This document shows, piece after piece, positions 1-12,927 of a DNA stretch of 35,782 bases; within the stretch, counting starts at the first letter, position 1; the number at the start of each line of letters is the position of its first letter. This stretch comes from Chloroflexota bacterium. Lineage in GTDB: Bacteria; Chloroflexota; Limnocylindria; Limnocylindrales; CSP1-4. The notes under the pieces were generated by a model. The model made no database searches and had not been told where the DNA came from. It saw only the letters and a list, made by a program, of their open reading frames with translations. The position numbers and the translations under genes are program-made. The stretch lies in the NCBI GenBank assembly GCA_013815585.1, contig JACDFU010000002.1:1-35782 (forward strand), read 5' to 3'.

Positions 1-2
1 CC

Positions 3-533
3 GGAGATACCGCGGGGCTCAACATCCCGGAGATTCGCCTTCGCGAGCTGCCGGAGCATCGCGGCCAGCTCGTGCGCGTGGGAGGGATCGTCCGGTGGGC
101 TTCCGGAACACGGCTGATCCTGGAGGACGGCAACATCAGGGCGCGTGCCCGACTGCCGGAAGAAGTCCGTCGCCTGACGGCCCTGTTGACGATCTCGGAG
201 CCGGTCAATGTTGTCGGTCGCGTGGATCGCGCCGGAGACGGCGGCTGGGAGGTCGTGGCTCGGACCGCGGCGGACATCGGTCGCGTCGGCAGGACGAGGA
301 CAACGGTCGTGGGCCCTCAGGTGAATGGGGCGAGCCCTCGGGCCAGCGCGAGCCAGAACGCGAACGCCGCAACGGCTCCGGGCACCGCAGATGGCGATCT
401 TCCCTGGCTGCTGCTGGTGATCGTCCTTGTCGCGGCGGCTGCCGCGACCGGAGCGGTCGGGTTCCTCCTGCGCCGAGGCTCCTCCGTCGAGCCGCGCCCA
501 GGTTCCGCGCTGGTGGCGCCGCGGGAGCCCTGA
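3..533 (+). CDS. C-terminal part of an OB-fold-like protein with a C-terminal TM helix (5' end outside window)
   Basis: Frame open from the window edge; GQLVRVGGIVRW...LILEDGNIRARARLP OB-fold-like pattern; LPWLLLVIVLVAAAAATGAVGFLL TM segment near C-term; stop TGA 531-533. Confidence 0.6.
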   Translation, partial: GDTAGLNIPEIRLRELPEHRGQLVRVGGIVRWASGTRLILEDGNIRARARLPEEVRRLTALLTISEPVNVVGRVDRAGDGGWEVVARTAADIGRVGRTRTTVVGPQVNGASPRASASQNANAATAPGTADGDLPWLLLVIVLVAAAAATGAVGFLLRRGSSVEPRPGSALVAPREP

Positions 534-638
534 CCGCCGGATCTGAGCTCAGGTCGTGCTTGACGCTCGCGAAACGCCGCCTCTATCCTCCCGCAAGCTC
601 AGCGAGCGGATCGATCGCAAGCAGCCGAGGGAGGGCCC

Positions 639-1493
639 TTGCCGCACGCCGACCCCCGCGTGGCGCTTCCGAAGGGGGAGCGGCAGTACCACATCGACCT
701 GGCACGCGGGGAGCTGGCCGAATACATCCTCCTGCCGGGCGACCCGGACAGGACCGAGCGAATTGCGGAGCGGCTGGATGGGATCGAGCTGACGAGGCGG
801 CACCGCGAGTTCGCATCGGTCACCGGCACCCATCGCAGTCGGCGCATCTCGGTCGTCTCGACGGGCATCGGCGCGGACAATGTGGAGATCGTGGTCGCGG
901 AGATCCTGGCGATCACCGAACGGCCCACCTTCGTGCGCGTAGGCTCCTGTGGCGTCCTCCAGGATGAGATCGAGCTCGGCGACCTCGTGATCACCAGTGG
1001 CGCGGTGCGCCTCGAGTCGACCACCTCGTACTTCGTGCACGAGGGTTATCCAGCCGTTGCCGACTACCGCGCCGTCGCCGCGCTCGCGGAGGCGGCCGCG
1101 AAACTTGGCCATCGTGCACATATTGGGTTGACGGCTACTGCGCCCGGATTCTTCGGAGCACAGGGGCGGCCCGTTCCGCAGCTGCCAATCCGGTATCCGG
1201 ATCTGGCTGCCGACATGGCCCGGCAGGGAGTGCTGAACTTCGAGATGGAGGCGTCCGCGCTGCTCGTGCTGGCAGGGCTCGCAAAATGCCGCGCGGGCGT
1301 TGTCTGCGCGGCGTACGCTCAGCGCACCACAGGGGCCTTCGTCGAGGGAAAAAGCAGGGATTTGGCCGAATCTGCCTGCATCGAGACCGGTTTGGAGGCG
1401 CTTTGTTTGCTGGCCGACATGGATGACGCCACACGTGTCGCGGGAGCGTCACACTGGCGACCGTCACTCTGGACACCCACAGGCGTGTCCTGA
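639..1493 (+). CDS. Nucleoside (uridine-type) phosphorylase
   Basis: YILLPGDPDRTERIAERLDG, STGIGADNVEIVVAEI, RVGSCGVLQDEIELGDLVI and NFEMEASALLVLAGL are NP/UdP family motifs; TTG start. Confidence 0.88.
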   Translation: MPHADPRVALPKGERQYHIDLARGELAEYILLPGDPDRTERIAERLDGIELTRRHREFASVTGTHRSRRISVVSTGIGADNVEIVVAEILAITERPTFVRVGSCGVLQDEIELGDLVITSGAVRLESTTSYFVHEGYPAVADYRAVAALAEAAAKLGHRAHIGLTATAPGFFGAQGRPVPQLPIRYPDLAADMARQGVLNFEMEASALLVLAGLAKCRAGVVCAAYAQRTTGAFVEGKSRDLAESACIETGLEALCLLADMDDATRVAGASHWRPSLWTPTGVS

Positions 1494-1580
1494 GCACGTT
1501 CAGCGTCGTGATCAGCGGGGGCACCCGCCCTCGGGGTCCGCACATCGCCGGTGTAAGCAGCCGGCAAAGGAGGAAGAGGA

Positions 1581-1721
1581 ATGGCTGAAGCCTATTGCGT
1601 CAAGGACAAGCGCAAGGTCGAGATCAAGGATCCTCAGCAGATCACCATGAAGAACGGCAAGCCGGCCATCAAGGGCACCTGCCCGGACTGCGGCACGAGC
1701 GTTTTCAAGATCGGCGGCTGA
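1581..1721 (+). CDS. DUF5679-like small protein (46 aa)
   Basis: MAEAYCVKDKRKVEIKDPQQITMKNGKPAIKGTCPDCGTSVFKIGG; strong SD AGGAGG/AGGAAGAGGA just upstream; missed by the ORF track because of length. Confidence 0.78.
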   Translation: MAEAYCVKDKRKVEIKDPQQITMKNGKPAIKGTCPDCGTSVFKIGG

Positions 1722-1803
1722 GCCAGCCAGACTGCGGACGTCCGTCCGCCGGGCTATCCCGGCGGCCGACCGAATCGCCGACAAGAAGCCCAGAGATCAG
1801 CAC

Positions 1804-1832
1804 GAGCCCCGACCGGATCCCGGCCGGGGCTC
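1804..1832 (+). terminator. Hairpin GAGCCCCGACCGG-ATC-CCGGCCGGGGCTC (13-bp stem, one A-C mismatch), no U-tract
   Basis: Inverted repeat read directly; lies between the DUF5679-like gene and the ROK gene. Confidence 0.5.
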
Positions 1833-1863
1833 GCGATTCCCGCTTGCTACAATCCCGCAGGGA

Positions 1864-2955
1864 ATGAGCGACGCGGCGCGGAGGAGCTCTCGCGATCTGC
1901 GCGTGCCCCGGCGGCGAAACGGCCCAGCCCCTCACGATGGAGGCCCTGTGCTTGCGCTCGACCTGGGCGCGACGCAGATGCGCGCCTGCCTCGTCGATTC
2001 CGCTGGCGCCGTCTCGCACCGTCGGGACCGGCCGACGAAGCCCGATCGCGGCCCGGATGCCGTTCGTGCCGACGCCATCGAGCTCCTGCGCTCGGTCCTC
2101 GACGAGCTGACGCCGGAGAGGCGCCGCGACCTCGTGGGCGTGGGCGTGTCGGCACCCGGCCCTCTTGACCCGTCGACCGGAGTGCTGATCGAACCGCCGA
2201 ACATGGGCCTCGGCTTTCGCGATCAACCTCTTGGCGAGCCCGTGTCGGCGGCGCTCCGTCTGCCCGTCGTGGTCGAGCGCGATACGCATGTCGCCGCGCT
2301 CGGCGAGCAGGCCTTCGGAGCGGGGCGCGGAGTCAGCGACTTCGTCTACCTGACGCTGTCGACCGGGGTGGGTGGCGCGATCGTGACCGACGGCCGGCTG
2401 CTGACTGGGCCTGACGGCGTGGCCGGCGAGATCGGGCACCTGCCCGTGCTCCTCGACGGCCCGCTCTGCGGTTGCGGCGCACGCGGGCACCTGGAAGCGC
2501 TAGCTTCCGGTGTCGGGATCGCCCGAGCTGGTCGCGAGGCTGCCCTCGATGGCTCCTCGCCCGCGCTGGCCCGGAGAAGTCGGGAAGTTGGCCCGGAGAC
2601 CATCGACGCCCGGGCGGTCGCCGAGGCGGCTGCGGCCGGGGACGAGCAGGCGGGAAGGATCATGGATCGCGCCCGGCAGGCCTTCGGCGCGGCGGCGGTC
2701 GGCCTGGTCAATGTGCTCAATCCCGAGCGAATCATCGTGGGCGGCGGCATCGCGGAGACCCACGGCGCGGACTGGCTCGCCTACGCTCGCGCTGAGGTCG
2801 AGCGGCTGGCGTTCCGGATTCCCGGCGCGCGCGTTCGGATCGTCCCGGCGGAGCTGGGGGCGGACGTGTCGCTCGTCGGAGCCGCCCCACTCGTCGCTCA
2901 AAGCGGTCGCGGCCGTACGCCCCGCGCGCTCTCTGCTCTTCTGGCGACGACCTAG
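1864..2955 (+). CDS. ROK family sugar kinase (glucokinase-like)
   Basis: [52 protein letters not shown]...[18 protein letters not shown] zinc motif, [15 protein letters not shown]. Confidence 0.92.
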   Translation: MSDAARRSSRDLRVPRRRNGPAPHDGGPVLALDLGATQMRACLVDSAGAVSHRRDRPTKPDRGPDAVRADAIELLRSVLDELTPERRRDLVGVGVSAPGPLDPSTGVLIEPPNMGLGFRDQPLGEPVSAALRLPVVVERDTHVAALGEQAFGAGRGVSDFVYLTLSTGVGGAIVTDGRLLTGPDGVAGEIGHLPVLLDGPLCGCGARGHLEALASGVGIARAGREAALDGSSPALARRSREVGPETIDARAVAEAAAAGDEQAGRIMDRARQAFGAAAVGLVNVLNPERIIVGGGIAETHGADWLAYARAEVERLAFRIPGARVRIVPAELGADVSLVGAAPLVAQSGRGRTPRALSALLATT

Positions 2956-3005
2956 GCCCAGCAAGTCGCCCTCCGAGGGCGTCCATCTCCCGAGGAGGAC
3001 GAATC

Positions 3006-4088
3006 GTGACAGTTCGCATCGGCATCAACGGTTTCGGCCGGATCGGTCGCCAATCCCTCAAGGCCCTCATCGAGCGCGCCCCGGATGTGGAGGTGGTCGC
3101 CGTGAACGACCTCGTCGACACGGCCATGAACGCGCTCCTTTTCAAGCACGACTCGACCTATGGGGCCTACGAGGGCACCGTCGACCATACCGACGACGCG
3201 CTCATCGTGGACGGCCGCGAGATCAAGGTCCTCCAGGTAAAGGACCCGGCCCAGCTGCCGTGGCGGGACCTGGGCGTCGAGATCGTTCTCGAGTCGACTG
3301 GCCTCTTCACGGACGCGGAGAAGGCGCGCGCCCACATCGATGCCGGCGCCACGAAGGTCGTGATCAGCGCGCCCGCCAGGAACGAGGACATCACGATCGT
3401 GCTGGGCGTCAACGAGGAGCGCTACGACCCGGCGCAGCACCACATCATCAGCAACGCGAGCTGCACCACCAACTGCCTGGCACCGGCGGCCAAGGTCGTC
3501 CACGACACGTTCGGCATCACGCGTGGCCTGATGAACACGATCCATTCGTACACGAACGACCAGCGCATCCTTGACGTCGCGCACAAGGACCCGCGCCGCG
3601 CCCGGTCCGCCGGCCAGAACATCATCCCGACCACGACCGGTGCGGCCAAGGCGCTCGCCCTGGTCATCCCCGAGCTGAAGGGTCGGTTCGACGGCTTCAG
3701 CCTGCGCGTCCCGACCCCCACCGTGAGCGTCGTGGACTTCACCGCGGAGCTGGAGAAGGACGCCACGGTCGAGTCGGTGAACGACGCGTTCCGCTCGGCG
3801 GCGGAGGGCGACCTCAAGGGCATCCTCGGCGTGAGCGACGAGCCGCTCGTCTCCACGGACTTCCGTGGGGATCCGCGCTCGTCGATCGTGGACGCGGACT
3901 CGACGATGGTGCTCGGCGGGCGGATGGTCAAGGTCATCAGCTGGTACGACAACGAGTGGGGCTACAGCTGCCGGGTCGCCGATCTCATTCGTTACGTCTC
4001 GGAGCGGCTCGATGAGGGCTCCGGTGCCGGCAACGCGTCCGGCTCCGGTCAGAAGCAGCCCGCAGAGGCCTCGGCAGCCGGCGCCTGA
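3006..4088 (+). CDS. gap: Glyceraldehyde-3-phosphate dehydrogenase, type I
   Basis: [30 protein letters not shown] catalytic motif; [19 protein letters not shown] start behind GAGGAGG. Confidence 0.97.
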   Translation: MTVRIGINGFGRIGRQSLKALIERAPDVEVVAVNDLVDTAMNALLFKHDSTYGAYEGTVDHTDDALIVDGREIKVLQVKDPAQLPWRDLGVEIVLESTGLFTDAEKARAHIDAGATKVVISAPARNEDITIVLGVNEERYDPAQHHIISNASCTTNCLAPAAKVVHDTFGITRGLMNTIHSYTNDQRILDVAHKDPRRARSAGQNIIPTTTGAAKALALVIPELKGRFDGFSLRVPTPTVSVVDFTAELEKDATVESVNDAFRSAAEGDLKGILGVSDEPLVSTDFRGDPRSSIVDADSTMVLGGRMVKVISWYDNEWGYSCRVADLIRYVSERLDEGSGAGNASGSGQKQPAEASAAGA

Positions 4089-4089
4089 G

Positions 4090-7214
<3,125 letters not shown>

Positions 7215-7218
<4 letters not shown>

Positions 7219-7949
7219 GAACTGCCGTCGGCCGCCTTCCCCGAACTCGCGGGCTTCCGGGCTCGAGTCGTGGAGCCGGCGGTCTTGGTGGCAGTCGCTT
7301 TCGAGGACGTGGCGCTCGCCTTCGAGGCGGATGATGTCGACTTCGAGGAGGTGGAGCCCGCCTTGGGCTTGGTGGCCGTGGCCTTCGCGGAGGACGCCGA
7401 CTTCGGTCGAGCCGTTGCCGACCGGGCGGTTGCCTTCCTAGCCGGTGCAGCCGGAGTGACGTCGGTCTCAGGTGCGGAAGCGGGGGTGCCCTCTTCTCGT
7501 GTTGATCGGGTGAGCGCCGCGCGGGCCTTGCCCGCGGCGGTCTGCTCGCCCTTGGCCTTGGTGGCGCGTGAGGCTGTGATTCGTGCCTTGGCCGCCTTGG
7601 CCGCGGCTGTGCGGCCTGTGGTTCGCGAGGGCTTGACGGCGCCGGCCAGCGCCTCACCGCCAAGCGCTGCGTTCACCTTGAGCATCAGCCGGCTCTTGCG
7701 TCGATTCGCGGCGTTCTCGTGGAGCACGCCTACCTTCGCTGCCTTGTCGAGCGCCGAGACAGCCTCGACGACGGCTACTCGCGTCGCGTCCGCGTCACCT
7801 GCAGCCGCACTTGCAAGGGCGCGGGCGATGAGTGTCTTCGCCTCGGTGCGGCGAGGCTGGTTGATCGCATTGCGACGAGCGGTCTGACGGACTCGCTTGA
7901 TCGCCGAGGGGGTGCGGGCGCCCCGCCAGGTTCGGGTTGAGTGGGCCAA
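7215..7949 (-). CDS. rpsT: Ribosomal protein bS20 with long Ala/Lys/Ser/Thr-rich C-terminal extension
   Basis: TTG-start AHSTRTWRGARTPSAIKRVRQTARRNAINQPRRTEAKTLI...ALDKAAKVGVLHENAANRRKSRLMLKVNA is S20; followed by ~145 aa low-complexity basic tail. Confidence 0.88.
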
Positions 7950-8022
7950 GCGTCGAAGACCTCAGGTGCAGGGTGACTGCTGATACGCGCGACCGTAGGC
8001 AACGGGCGCGACCGCGAATGGT

Positions 8023-8031
8023 AGCAGAGCG
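8023..8031 (-). promoter_or_regulatory. Candidate extended -10 (TGCTACCAT on minus strand) for rpsT
   Basis: Plus-strand ATGGTAGCA upstream of rpsT; same element seen upstream of hrcA. No clear -35. Confidence 0.4.
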
Positions 8032-8137
8032 CCACGATCGGCCCGGTGCGCCGCCATCCCACAAGAGGAAGCGAACGAGCGACGCTCGAGCACCCCGCCT
8101 CCCGGGTAGACGGCCGAGCCGGGGGCCGGGGGCCCTT

Positions 8138-8146
8138 TGCTACACT
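8138..8146 (+). promoter_or_regulatory. Candidate extended -10 TGCTACACT, 10 nt before lepA ATG
   Basis: TGC-TACACT then 10 nt to ATG at 8157. Confidence 0.45.
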
Positions 8147-8156
8147 CCGCGTCCCC

Positions 8157-9965
8157 ATGATCCCCCAGGCGCGGATGCGCAACTTCTCGATCATTGCGCA
8201 TGTCGATCACGGGAAGTCCACCCTCGCCGATCGGTTCCTGGAACTGACCCACACGATCGAGGCACGGCAGATGACCTCCCAGGTCCTCGATTCGATGGAC
8301 CTGGAGCGCGAGAAGGGGATCACGATCAAGGCCCGGGCCGTGCGCCTGGAGTACGCGGCGAACGATGGCCTGCTCTACGGGCTCAACCTCATCGACACGC
8401 CCGGCCACGTCGACTTTACCTACGAGGTGAGCCGCTCGCTCCAGGCCTGCGAGGGCGCCATCCTGGTCGTCGATGCGGCGCAGGGCGTCGAAGCCCAGAC
8501 CCTCGCAAACGTCCATCTCGCGCTCGCCCAGGGCCTGGTCATCGTCCCCGTCATCAACAAGATCGACCTGCCCTCCGCCCAGCCGGAGCTGGTCATGGAG
8601 GAGCTGGAGAACATCCTGGCGATCCCGCGCGAGGAGGTGATCCTGGCCTCCGCCAAGGACGGCACGGGCGTGGCCGAGGTCCTGGAGGCGGTCGTCCACC
8701 GTGTTCCGCCGCCAAAGGGCGACGCTGAGGGACCGCTCCAGGGGCTGATCTTCGACTCGCACTACGACGCCTACAAGGGGGTCGTCGCGTACGTCCGGCT
8801 GGCCTCGGGCCGCCTGCGCCAGGACGACGTCGTGCGCCTGATGGCCTCCGGCGCGCAGAGCGAGCTGCTGGAGCTGGGCGTCTTTCGTCCGCAGTTGGTG
8901 CCGGTCCGCGAGCTCGTCGCCGGCGAGGTTGGCTATGTCGCGACCGGCCTCAAGAGCGTCCGCGACTGCCAGGTGGGCGACACGATGACGCTGGCGAAGC
9001 ACCCCGCCCCCAGCCCGCTCCCCGGCTACAAGCCCGCCAAGCCGCTCGTCTTCGCCGGCCTCTATCCGCTGGAGGGTCCCGACTACCCGCTGCTCCGCGA
9101 CGCGCTGGAGAAGCTGCACCTCAACGACGGATCGATCAGCTACCAACCGGAGAGCTCCGTGGCGCTCGGTTTCGGGTTTCGCTGCGGCTTCCTGGGCCTG
9201 CTTCACATGGAGATCATCCAGGAGCGCCTGGAGCGCGAGTTCGACCTGAACCTCATCGCCTCTGCCCCGTCGGTCGAATACCTCGTCACGCTCCTGGATG
9301 GCCGCCAGCTGCGTGTCGACAACCCCGCCGAGCTGCCCGGCGCCGGTGAGATCGAATCCATCGCCGAGCCATGGGTCAAGCTCTCGATCGTCACGCCGTC
9401 ATCCACGATCGGCGCCCTGATGGAGCTTTCGACGATGCGACGGGGGACCTTCAGCGGGATGGAATACCTGGACCCTCAGCGAGTACTCATGACTTTCGAG
9501 ATTCCACTTGCCGAGGTCATCGTGGATTACTACGACCAGCTCAAGAGCCGGACGCAGGGTTACGCAAGCATGGATTACGAAGAGATCGACTACCGCGTGG
9601 CGAACCTTGTGAAGCTGGACGTCCTTGTTGCAGGCGACCCGGTGGACGCACTCTCGCTCATCGTTCATCGCGATAGGGCGCAACAAGATGGCCGCGCACT
9701 CGTCGAAAAGCTGCGCGAGCTGATTCCGCGCCAGATGTTCGAGGTCCCCGTGCAGGCAGCCGTCGGCTCCAACGTCATCGCCCGCGAAACCGTCCGGGCC
9801 ATGCGCAAGAACGTCATCGCGAAGTGCTACGGCGGCGACATCACCCGCAAGCGCAAGCTCCTCGAGAAGCAGAAGGAAGGCAAGCAGCGCATGAAGCGCA
9901 TCGGGAGCGTGGAGATCCCCCAGGAAGCGTTCCTGGCCGTCCTTCGCACGAGCGAGAGCGTCTAG
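8157..9965 (+). CDS. lepA: Elongation factor 4
   Basis: [53 protein letters not shown]-term [41 protein letters not shown]. Confidence 0.98.
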   Translation: MIPQARMRNFSIIAHVDHGKSTLADRFLELTHTIEARQMTSQVLDSMDLEREKGITIKARAVRLEYAANDGLLYGLNLIDTPGHVDFTYEVSRSLQACEGAILVVDAAQGVEAQTLANVHLALAQGLVIVPVINKIDLPSAQPELVMEELENILAIPREEVILASAKDGTGVAEVLEAVVHRVPPPKGDAEGPLQGLIFDSHYDAYKGVVAYVRLASGRLRQDDVVRLMASGAQSELLELGVFRPQLVPVRELVAGEVGYVATGLKSVRDCQVGDTMTLAKHPAPSPLPGYKPAKPLVFAGLYPLEGPDYPLLRDALEKLHLNDGSISYQPESSVALGFGFRCGFLGLLHMEIIQERLEREFDLNLIASAPSVEYLVTLLDGRQLRVDNPAELPGAGEIESIAEPWVKLSIVTPSSTIGALMELSTMRRGTFSGMEYLDPQRVLMTFEIPLAEVIVDYYDQLKSRTQGYASMDYEEIDYRVANLVKLDVLVAGDPVDALSLIVHRDRAQQDGRALVEKLRELIPRQMFEVPVQAAVGSNVIARETVRAMRKNVIAKCYGGDITRKRKLLEKQKEGKQRMKRIGSVEIPQEAFLAVLRTSESV

Positions 9966-9969
9966 CCCG

Positions 9970-10725
9970 ATGCCCTTCGCAGACCAGATCGGCCCTCTCG
10001 TCGTTCTGGCGTTCACGGGGCTGCTGGTGCTGCTGCGCTTCGACGCGCCTCGCTTCGGGGCCGCCGAGTACGACGATGAAGAGGCCGAGGGCGGCTGGCG
10101 GATCGGCGCCCGGCGGTTCACCTGGTATCTCCTGGGCTTTGTACTGGCCGTGCTGATCTACCAGCTGGCGCCGCGCCCCATCAGCGAGCTCCACCTCGGG
10201 ATCGGCGAAAACCGCGGCGGTGCGCTGGCCCTGGGCCTGGCCTTCGGCATCCTGGGCACGGCTGTTGCAGCAGGCTTCGCCTGGTTCCGCTACCAGCGCT
10301 TCCGGCTGCCGGAGGTTCGCCACTACCCGGGCGCCATCGCTAACAGCGTGGGCACGGCGCTCATCGACGAGATCGCGTTTCGCGGCGCCGTCCTGGGCAT
10401 GCTCCTCACGCTAGGCTGGTCCGATGAGCTGGCACTCGTCGGGCAGATCCTCCTCTATGGGTTGGCGACCCGGCTCGGTGCGGGACACCGGAGCCGCTGG
10501 ATGCTCCTCATCTCGCTCTTCATCGCGGCCGTCGCCGGCTGGCTGACCATCGCGACCGGCGGAATCGGCGCGGCGATCCTGGGGCACGCGATCACGCGCT
10601 TCGCGATCTTCGTCACGACGGGTCACGCCGGCCAGGTTCAGCCGCCCGGCTATGAGCCCGAGGAGGTCGAACAGGGCCTCCTTCCGCCCGAGGGCTGGCG
10701 CGTCGTGCGCGAGGGCGACCGCTGA
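9970..10725 (+). CDS. CPBP-family intramembrane metalloprotease-like protein
   Basis: Multi-TM; DEIAFRGAVLGMLL (EExxxR-like motif) and GHAITRF motif. Confidence 0.75.
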   Translation: MPFADQIGPLVVLAFTGLLVLLRFDAPRFGAAEYDDEEAEGGWRIGARRFTWYLLGFVLAVLIYQLAPRPISELHLGIGENRGGALALGLAFGILGTAVAAGFAWFRYQRFRLPEVRHYPGAIANSVGTALIDEIAFRGAVLGMLLTLGWSDELALVGQILLYGLATRLGAGHRSRWMLLISLFIAAVAGWLTIATGGIGAAILGHAITRFAIFVTTGHAGQVQPPGYEPEEVEQGLLPPEGWRVVREGDR

Positions 10726-11981
10726 TCGACGCCTCTGTCCGGGCTCGGCCGCCTGACGCCTCCGACTGGGCTCGGCCGCCGGTCGCCCTCTACGTCCACG
10801 TACCGTTCTGCCTGAGCGTCTGCCCGTACTGCGACTTCGTGGTCTACGGCGGGAGGCAGGCGCGCGGGGAGGGCAATCGGTTGGGCGCCTTCTCGCGGGC
10901 GCTGGAGCGTGAGCTGGAGCTGCGGGCTGGTGTCCTGGACGAGCGCTTCGGCGGGATGCGCTCCCCGCTGCGGTCGCTGTACCTGGGTGGCGGCACGCCG
11001 TCATTGCTGCCGGCCGCAGAGATCCGGCGCCTCATCGAGCGGATCCGTGTTCGCTATCGCCTCTCCGCCGACGCGGAGATCACGCTGGAGGCCAATCCGG
11101 GCCCGACCGAGCTTGGCGACCTGCACGGCTTTCGGTCGGTCGGCGTAAACCGGCTGAGCATCGGGGCGCAGAGCCTCCAGGGGGCCGAGCTCCGGCGGCT
11201 GGGCCGCCGGCACGAGCCGGACGACGTCATTCGGGCGGTCGAGGCCGCTGCCACGGCCGGCTTCGAGAACATGAGCCTCGACCTGCTCTACGACATCCCC
11301 GGCCAGACGCTGGAAAGCTGGTCCGACACCCTCGGGCGCGTGGCGGGCCTGCCCCTGAGCCACGTCTCGGCTTACGCGCTGACGCTGGACGATCCCGATG
11401 GGGAGGGCCTGACGGGTCCGAGCGGCGACCATCTGCCCGCGCGCCCGGGGGCCCGACGCTGGCGGGAGCGAGCGTTCGCCGACCAGGACGCGGACCGGGC
11501 CGCCGAGATGTACGCGCTGGCGGAAGAGCGGCTCAGTCAGGCGGGCTTCAGGTGGTACGAGCTGTCGAACTGGGCTCGTCCCGGGTTCGAGAGCCGGCAC
11601 AACCTCTGCTACTGGCGCCGGGAGCCGTACGAGGCGCTCGGCCCGGGTGCGCATGCCTTCGACGGCGACACGCTGCGGCGCTGGAATGCCGCCCGGCTGG
11701 ACGCCTACCTCGCGGCCCTCACGCCCTCCGACGGCTCCGTGCCCAGGCTGCCCCCGGGTGGTTCGGAACGGCTCGAGGCGCCGGATATCGCCGCGGAGGA
11801 GAGCATCCTCGCGTTCCGGCTGGCGGAGGGTCTGGCGACGCGGGACGCACTGGATGAGCGGGTAAGCCCGGCCCTCAGCTGGGCCGCGGCGGAGGGGCTG
11901 CTTGAGGCGGAGGCGGATCGGGTGCATCTGTCGATGCGCGGCCGGCTGCTCAGCAACGAGCTCTTCGTGCGGCTCCTCTGA
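10722..11981 (+). CDS. hemW: HemW-like radical SAM protein (oxygen-independent coproporphyrinogen oxidase family); CTG start inferred
   Basis: In-frame reading upstream of the tracked ORF gives LIDASVRARPPDASDWARPPVALYVHVPFCLSVCPYCDFVVYGG with CxxxCxxC; then LYLGGGTPSLLP, EANPGPTE, NRLSIGAQSLQ, SLDLLYDIPGQT. Only CTG 10722 (overlapping TGA stop, GAGGG SD at 10711-10715) is a plausible start upstream of the Cys motif. Confidence 0.85.
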   Translation: MIDASVRARPPDASDWARPPVALYVHVPFCLSVCPYCDFVVYGGRQARGEGNRLGAFSRALERELELRAGVLDERFGGMRSPLRSLYLGGGTPSLLPAAEIRRLIERIRVRYRLSADAEITLEANPGPTELGDLHGFRSVGVNRLSIGAQSLQGAELRRLGRRHEPDDVIRAVEAAATAGFENMSLDLLYDIPGQTLESWSDTLGRVAGLPLSHVSAYALTLDDPDGEGLTGPSGDHLPARPGARRWRERAFADQDADRAAEMYALAEERLSQAGFRWYELSNWARPGFESRHNLCYWRREPYEALGPGAHAFDGDTLRRWNAARLDAYLAALTPSDGSVPRLPPGGSERLEAPDIAAEESILAFRLAEGLATRDALDERVSPALSWAAAEGLLEAEADRVHLSMRGRLLSNELFVRLL

Positions 11982-12024
11982 GCGTGGTTCAATCGAGCCT
12001 CGCAATGACAGGCGGAGAGGAGGC

Positions 12025-12147
12025 ATGACCCTGGCCCGACGACGACGCGGTACGCGCGGCGCCCTTCTTCTCGGCGTGGCCGCCGTGGTCCTGTTGCTGC
12101 TTCTCCTCGCCTACGCCGAGAACGTCATCGCCGCAACGATTGCCTGA
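12025..12147 (+). CDS. 40-aa single-TM microprotein
   Basis: MTLARRRRGTRGALLLGVAAVVLLLLLLAYAENVIAATIA; SD GGAGAGGAGG upstream. Confidence 0.6.
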   Translation: MTLARRRRGTRGALLLGVAAVVLLLLLLAYAENVIAATIA

Positions 12148-12387
12148 CGCCTTCTGGAATGGAGCCTGCGACCTGCGGGCAGTGAGGTAGGGCCGGCCTC
12201 AGTCACCCTACGTCGACCTGCCACGTCCGCGGTCACAGCGACCGCCGCCAGGCGCCCCCCTGCCCGTTGCTCCAGCCACCGAGAACGAGAACGAGTTTCC
12301 GGGGGATTGTCGGGTTCAGGTCCGCCGGTTCGTTGTCAGTGGTGAAGGCAGCTTCGACGACGCCGCCGGGCCCGGAGGGAAATCCAG

Positions 12388-12927
12388 TTGAGGGCGTCAT
12401 TGGTGAACGAGGACCTTGGCCTGGCCGCCGAGACCGAGGGCGACCGGCTCGATCCGTCCTCCTTCGCGATCCTCTACGAAAAACATCGTCTACCCGTGTA
12501 CCGCTACCTGCGAGCGAGGACGCCGAGCGACGCCGACGCGCTGGACCTCGCTGCCGACACATTCGAGAGAGCGTTCGCGAGCCTCGGGCGGTTCCGCCGG
12601 CGTGATGGCGGGGTGCAGGCCTGGCTCTTTCGCATCGCGAGGAACACGGCGATCGACGCCCACCGCCGGCGCCGACCGACGGTCGGCCTGGCCGGGGCCC
12701 ATGGGCATCTCGGCCGTGTCGCTGTGGAGGCCGATCGCCTGGAGCACGAACGCACCGAGATTCTCGATCTCGTCGCCCGCCTGCCCGGGGATCAGCAGGA
12801 AGCCCTGCTCCTTCGATACGCAGGCGGCCTCACGGCGAGGGAGATCGGCTTCGTGATGGGGAAGCGCGAAGGAGCAGTTCAGAAGCAGATTGAGCGTGGG
12901 CTGGCCGCGCTCCGGGAGGCCTTTTGA
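12388..12927 (+). CDS. ECF-type RNA polymerase sigma factor
   Basis: Region 2: FAILYEKHRLPVYRYLRARTPSDADALDLAADTFERAFASLGRFR...WLFRIARNTAIDAHRRR; region 4: LPGDQQEALLLRYAGGLTAREIGFVMGKREGAVQKQIERGLAAL. Confidence 0.88.
   Translation: MRASLVNEDLGLAAETEGDRLDPSSFAILYEKHRLPVYRYLRARTPSDADALDLAADTFERAFASLGRFRRRDGGVQAWLFRIARNTAIDAHRRRRPTVGLAGAHGHLGRVAVEADRLEHERTEILDLVARLPGDQQEALLLRYAGGLTAREIGFVMGKREGAVQKQIERGLAALREAF

Noticed and set aside
7270-7887. 205-aa plus-strand ORF opposite the S20 tail
   Set aside because: Val/Ala/Glu-rich mirror of a Lys/Ala/Ser repeat tail; S20 frame has clear homology.
12148-12387. Possible coding remnant on minus strand (AAFTTDNEPADLNPTIPRKLVLVLGGWSNGQGG)
   Set aside because: Looks somewhat protein-like but no family recognised, no clear start, and it overlaps the 5' end of the sigma gene; left as intergenic.
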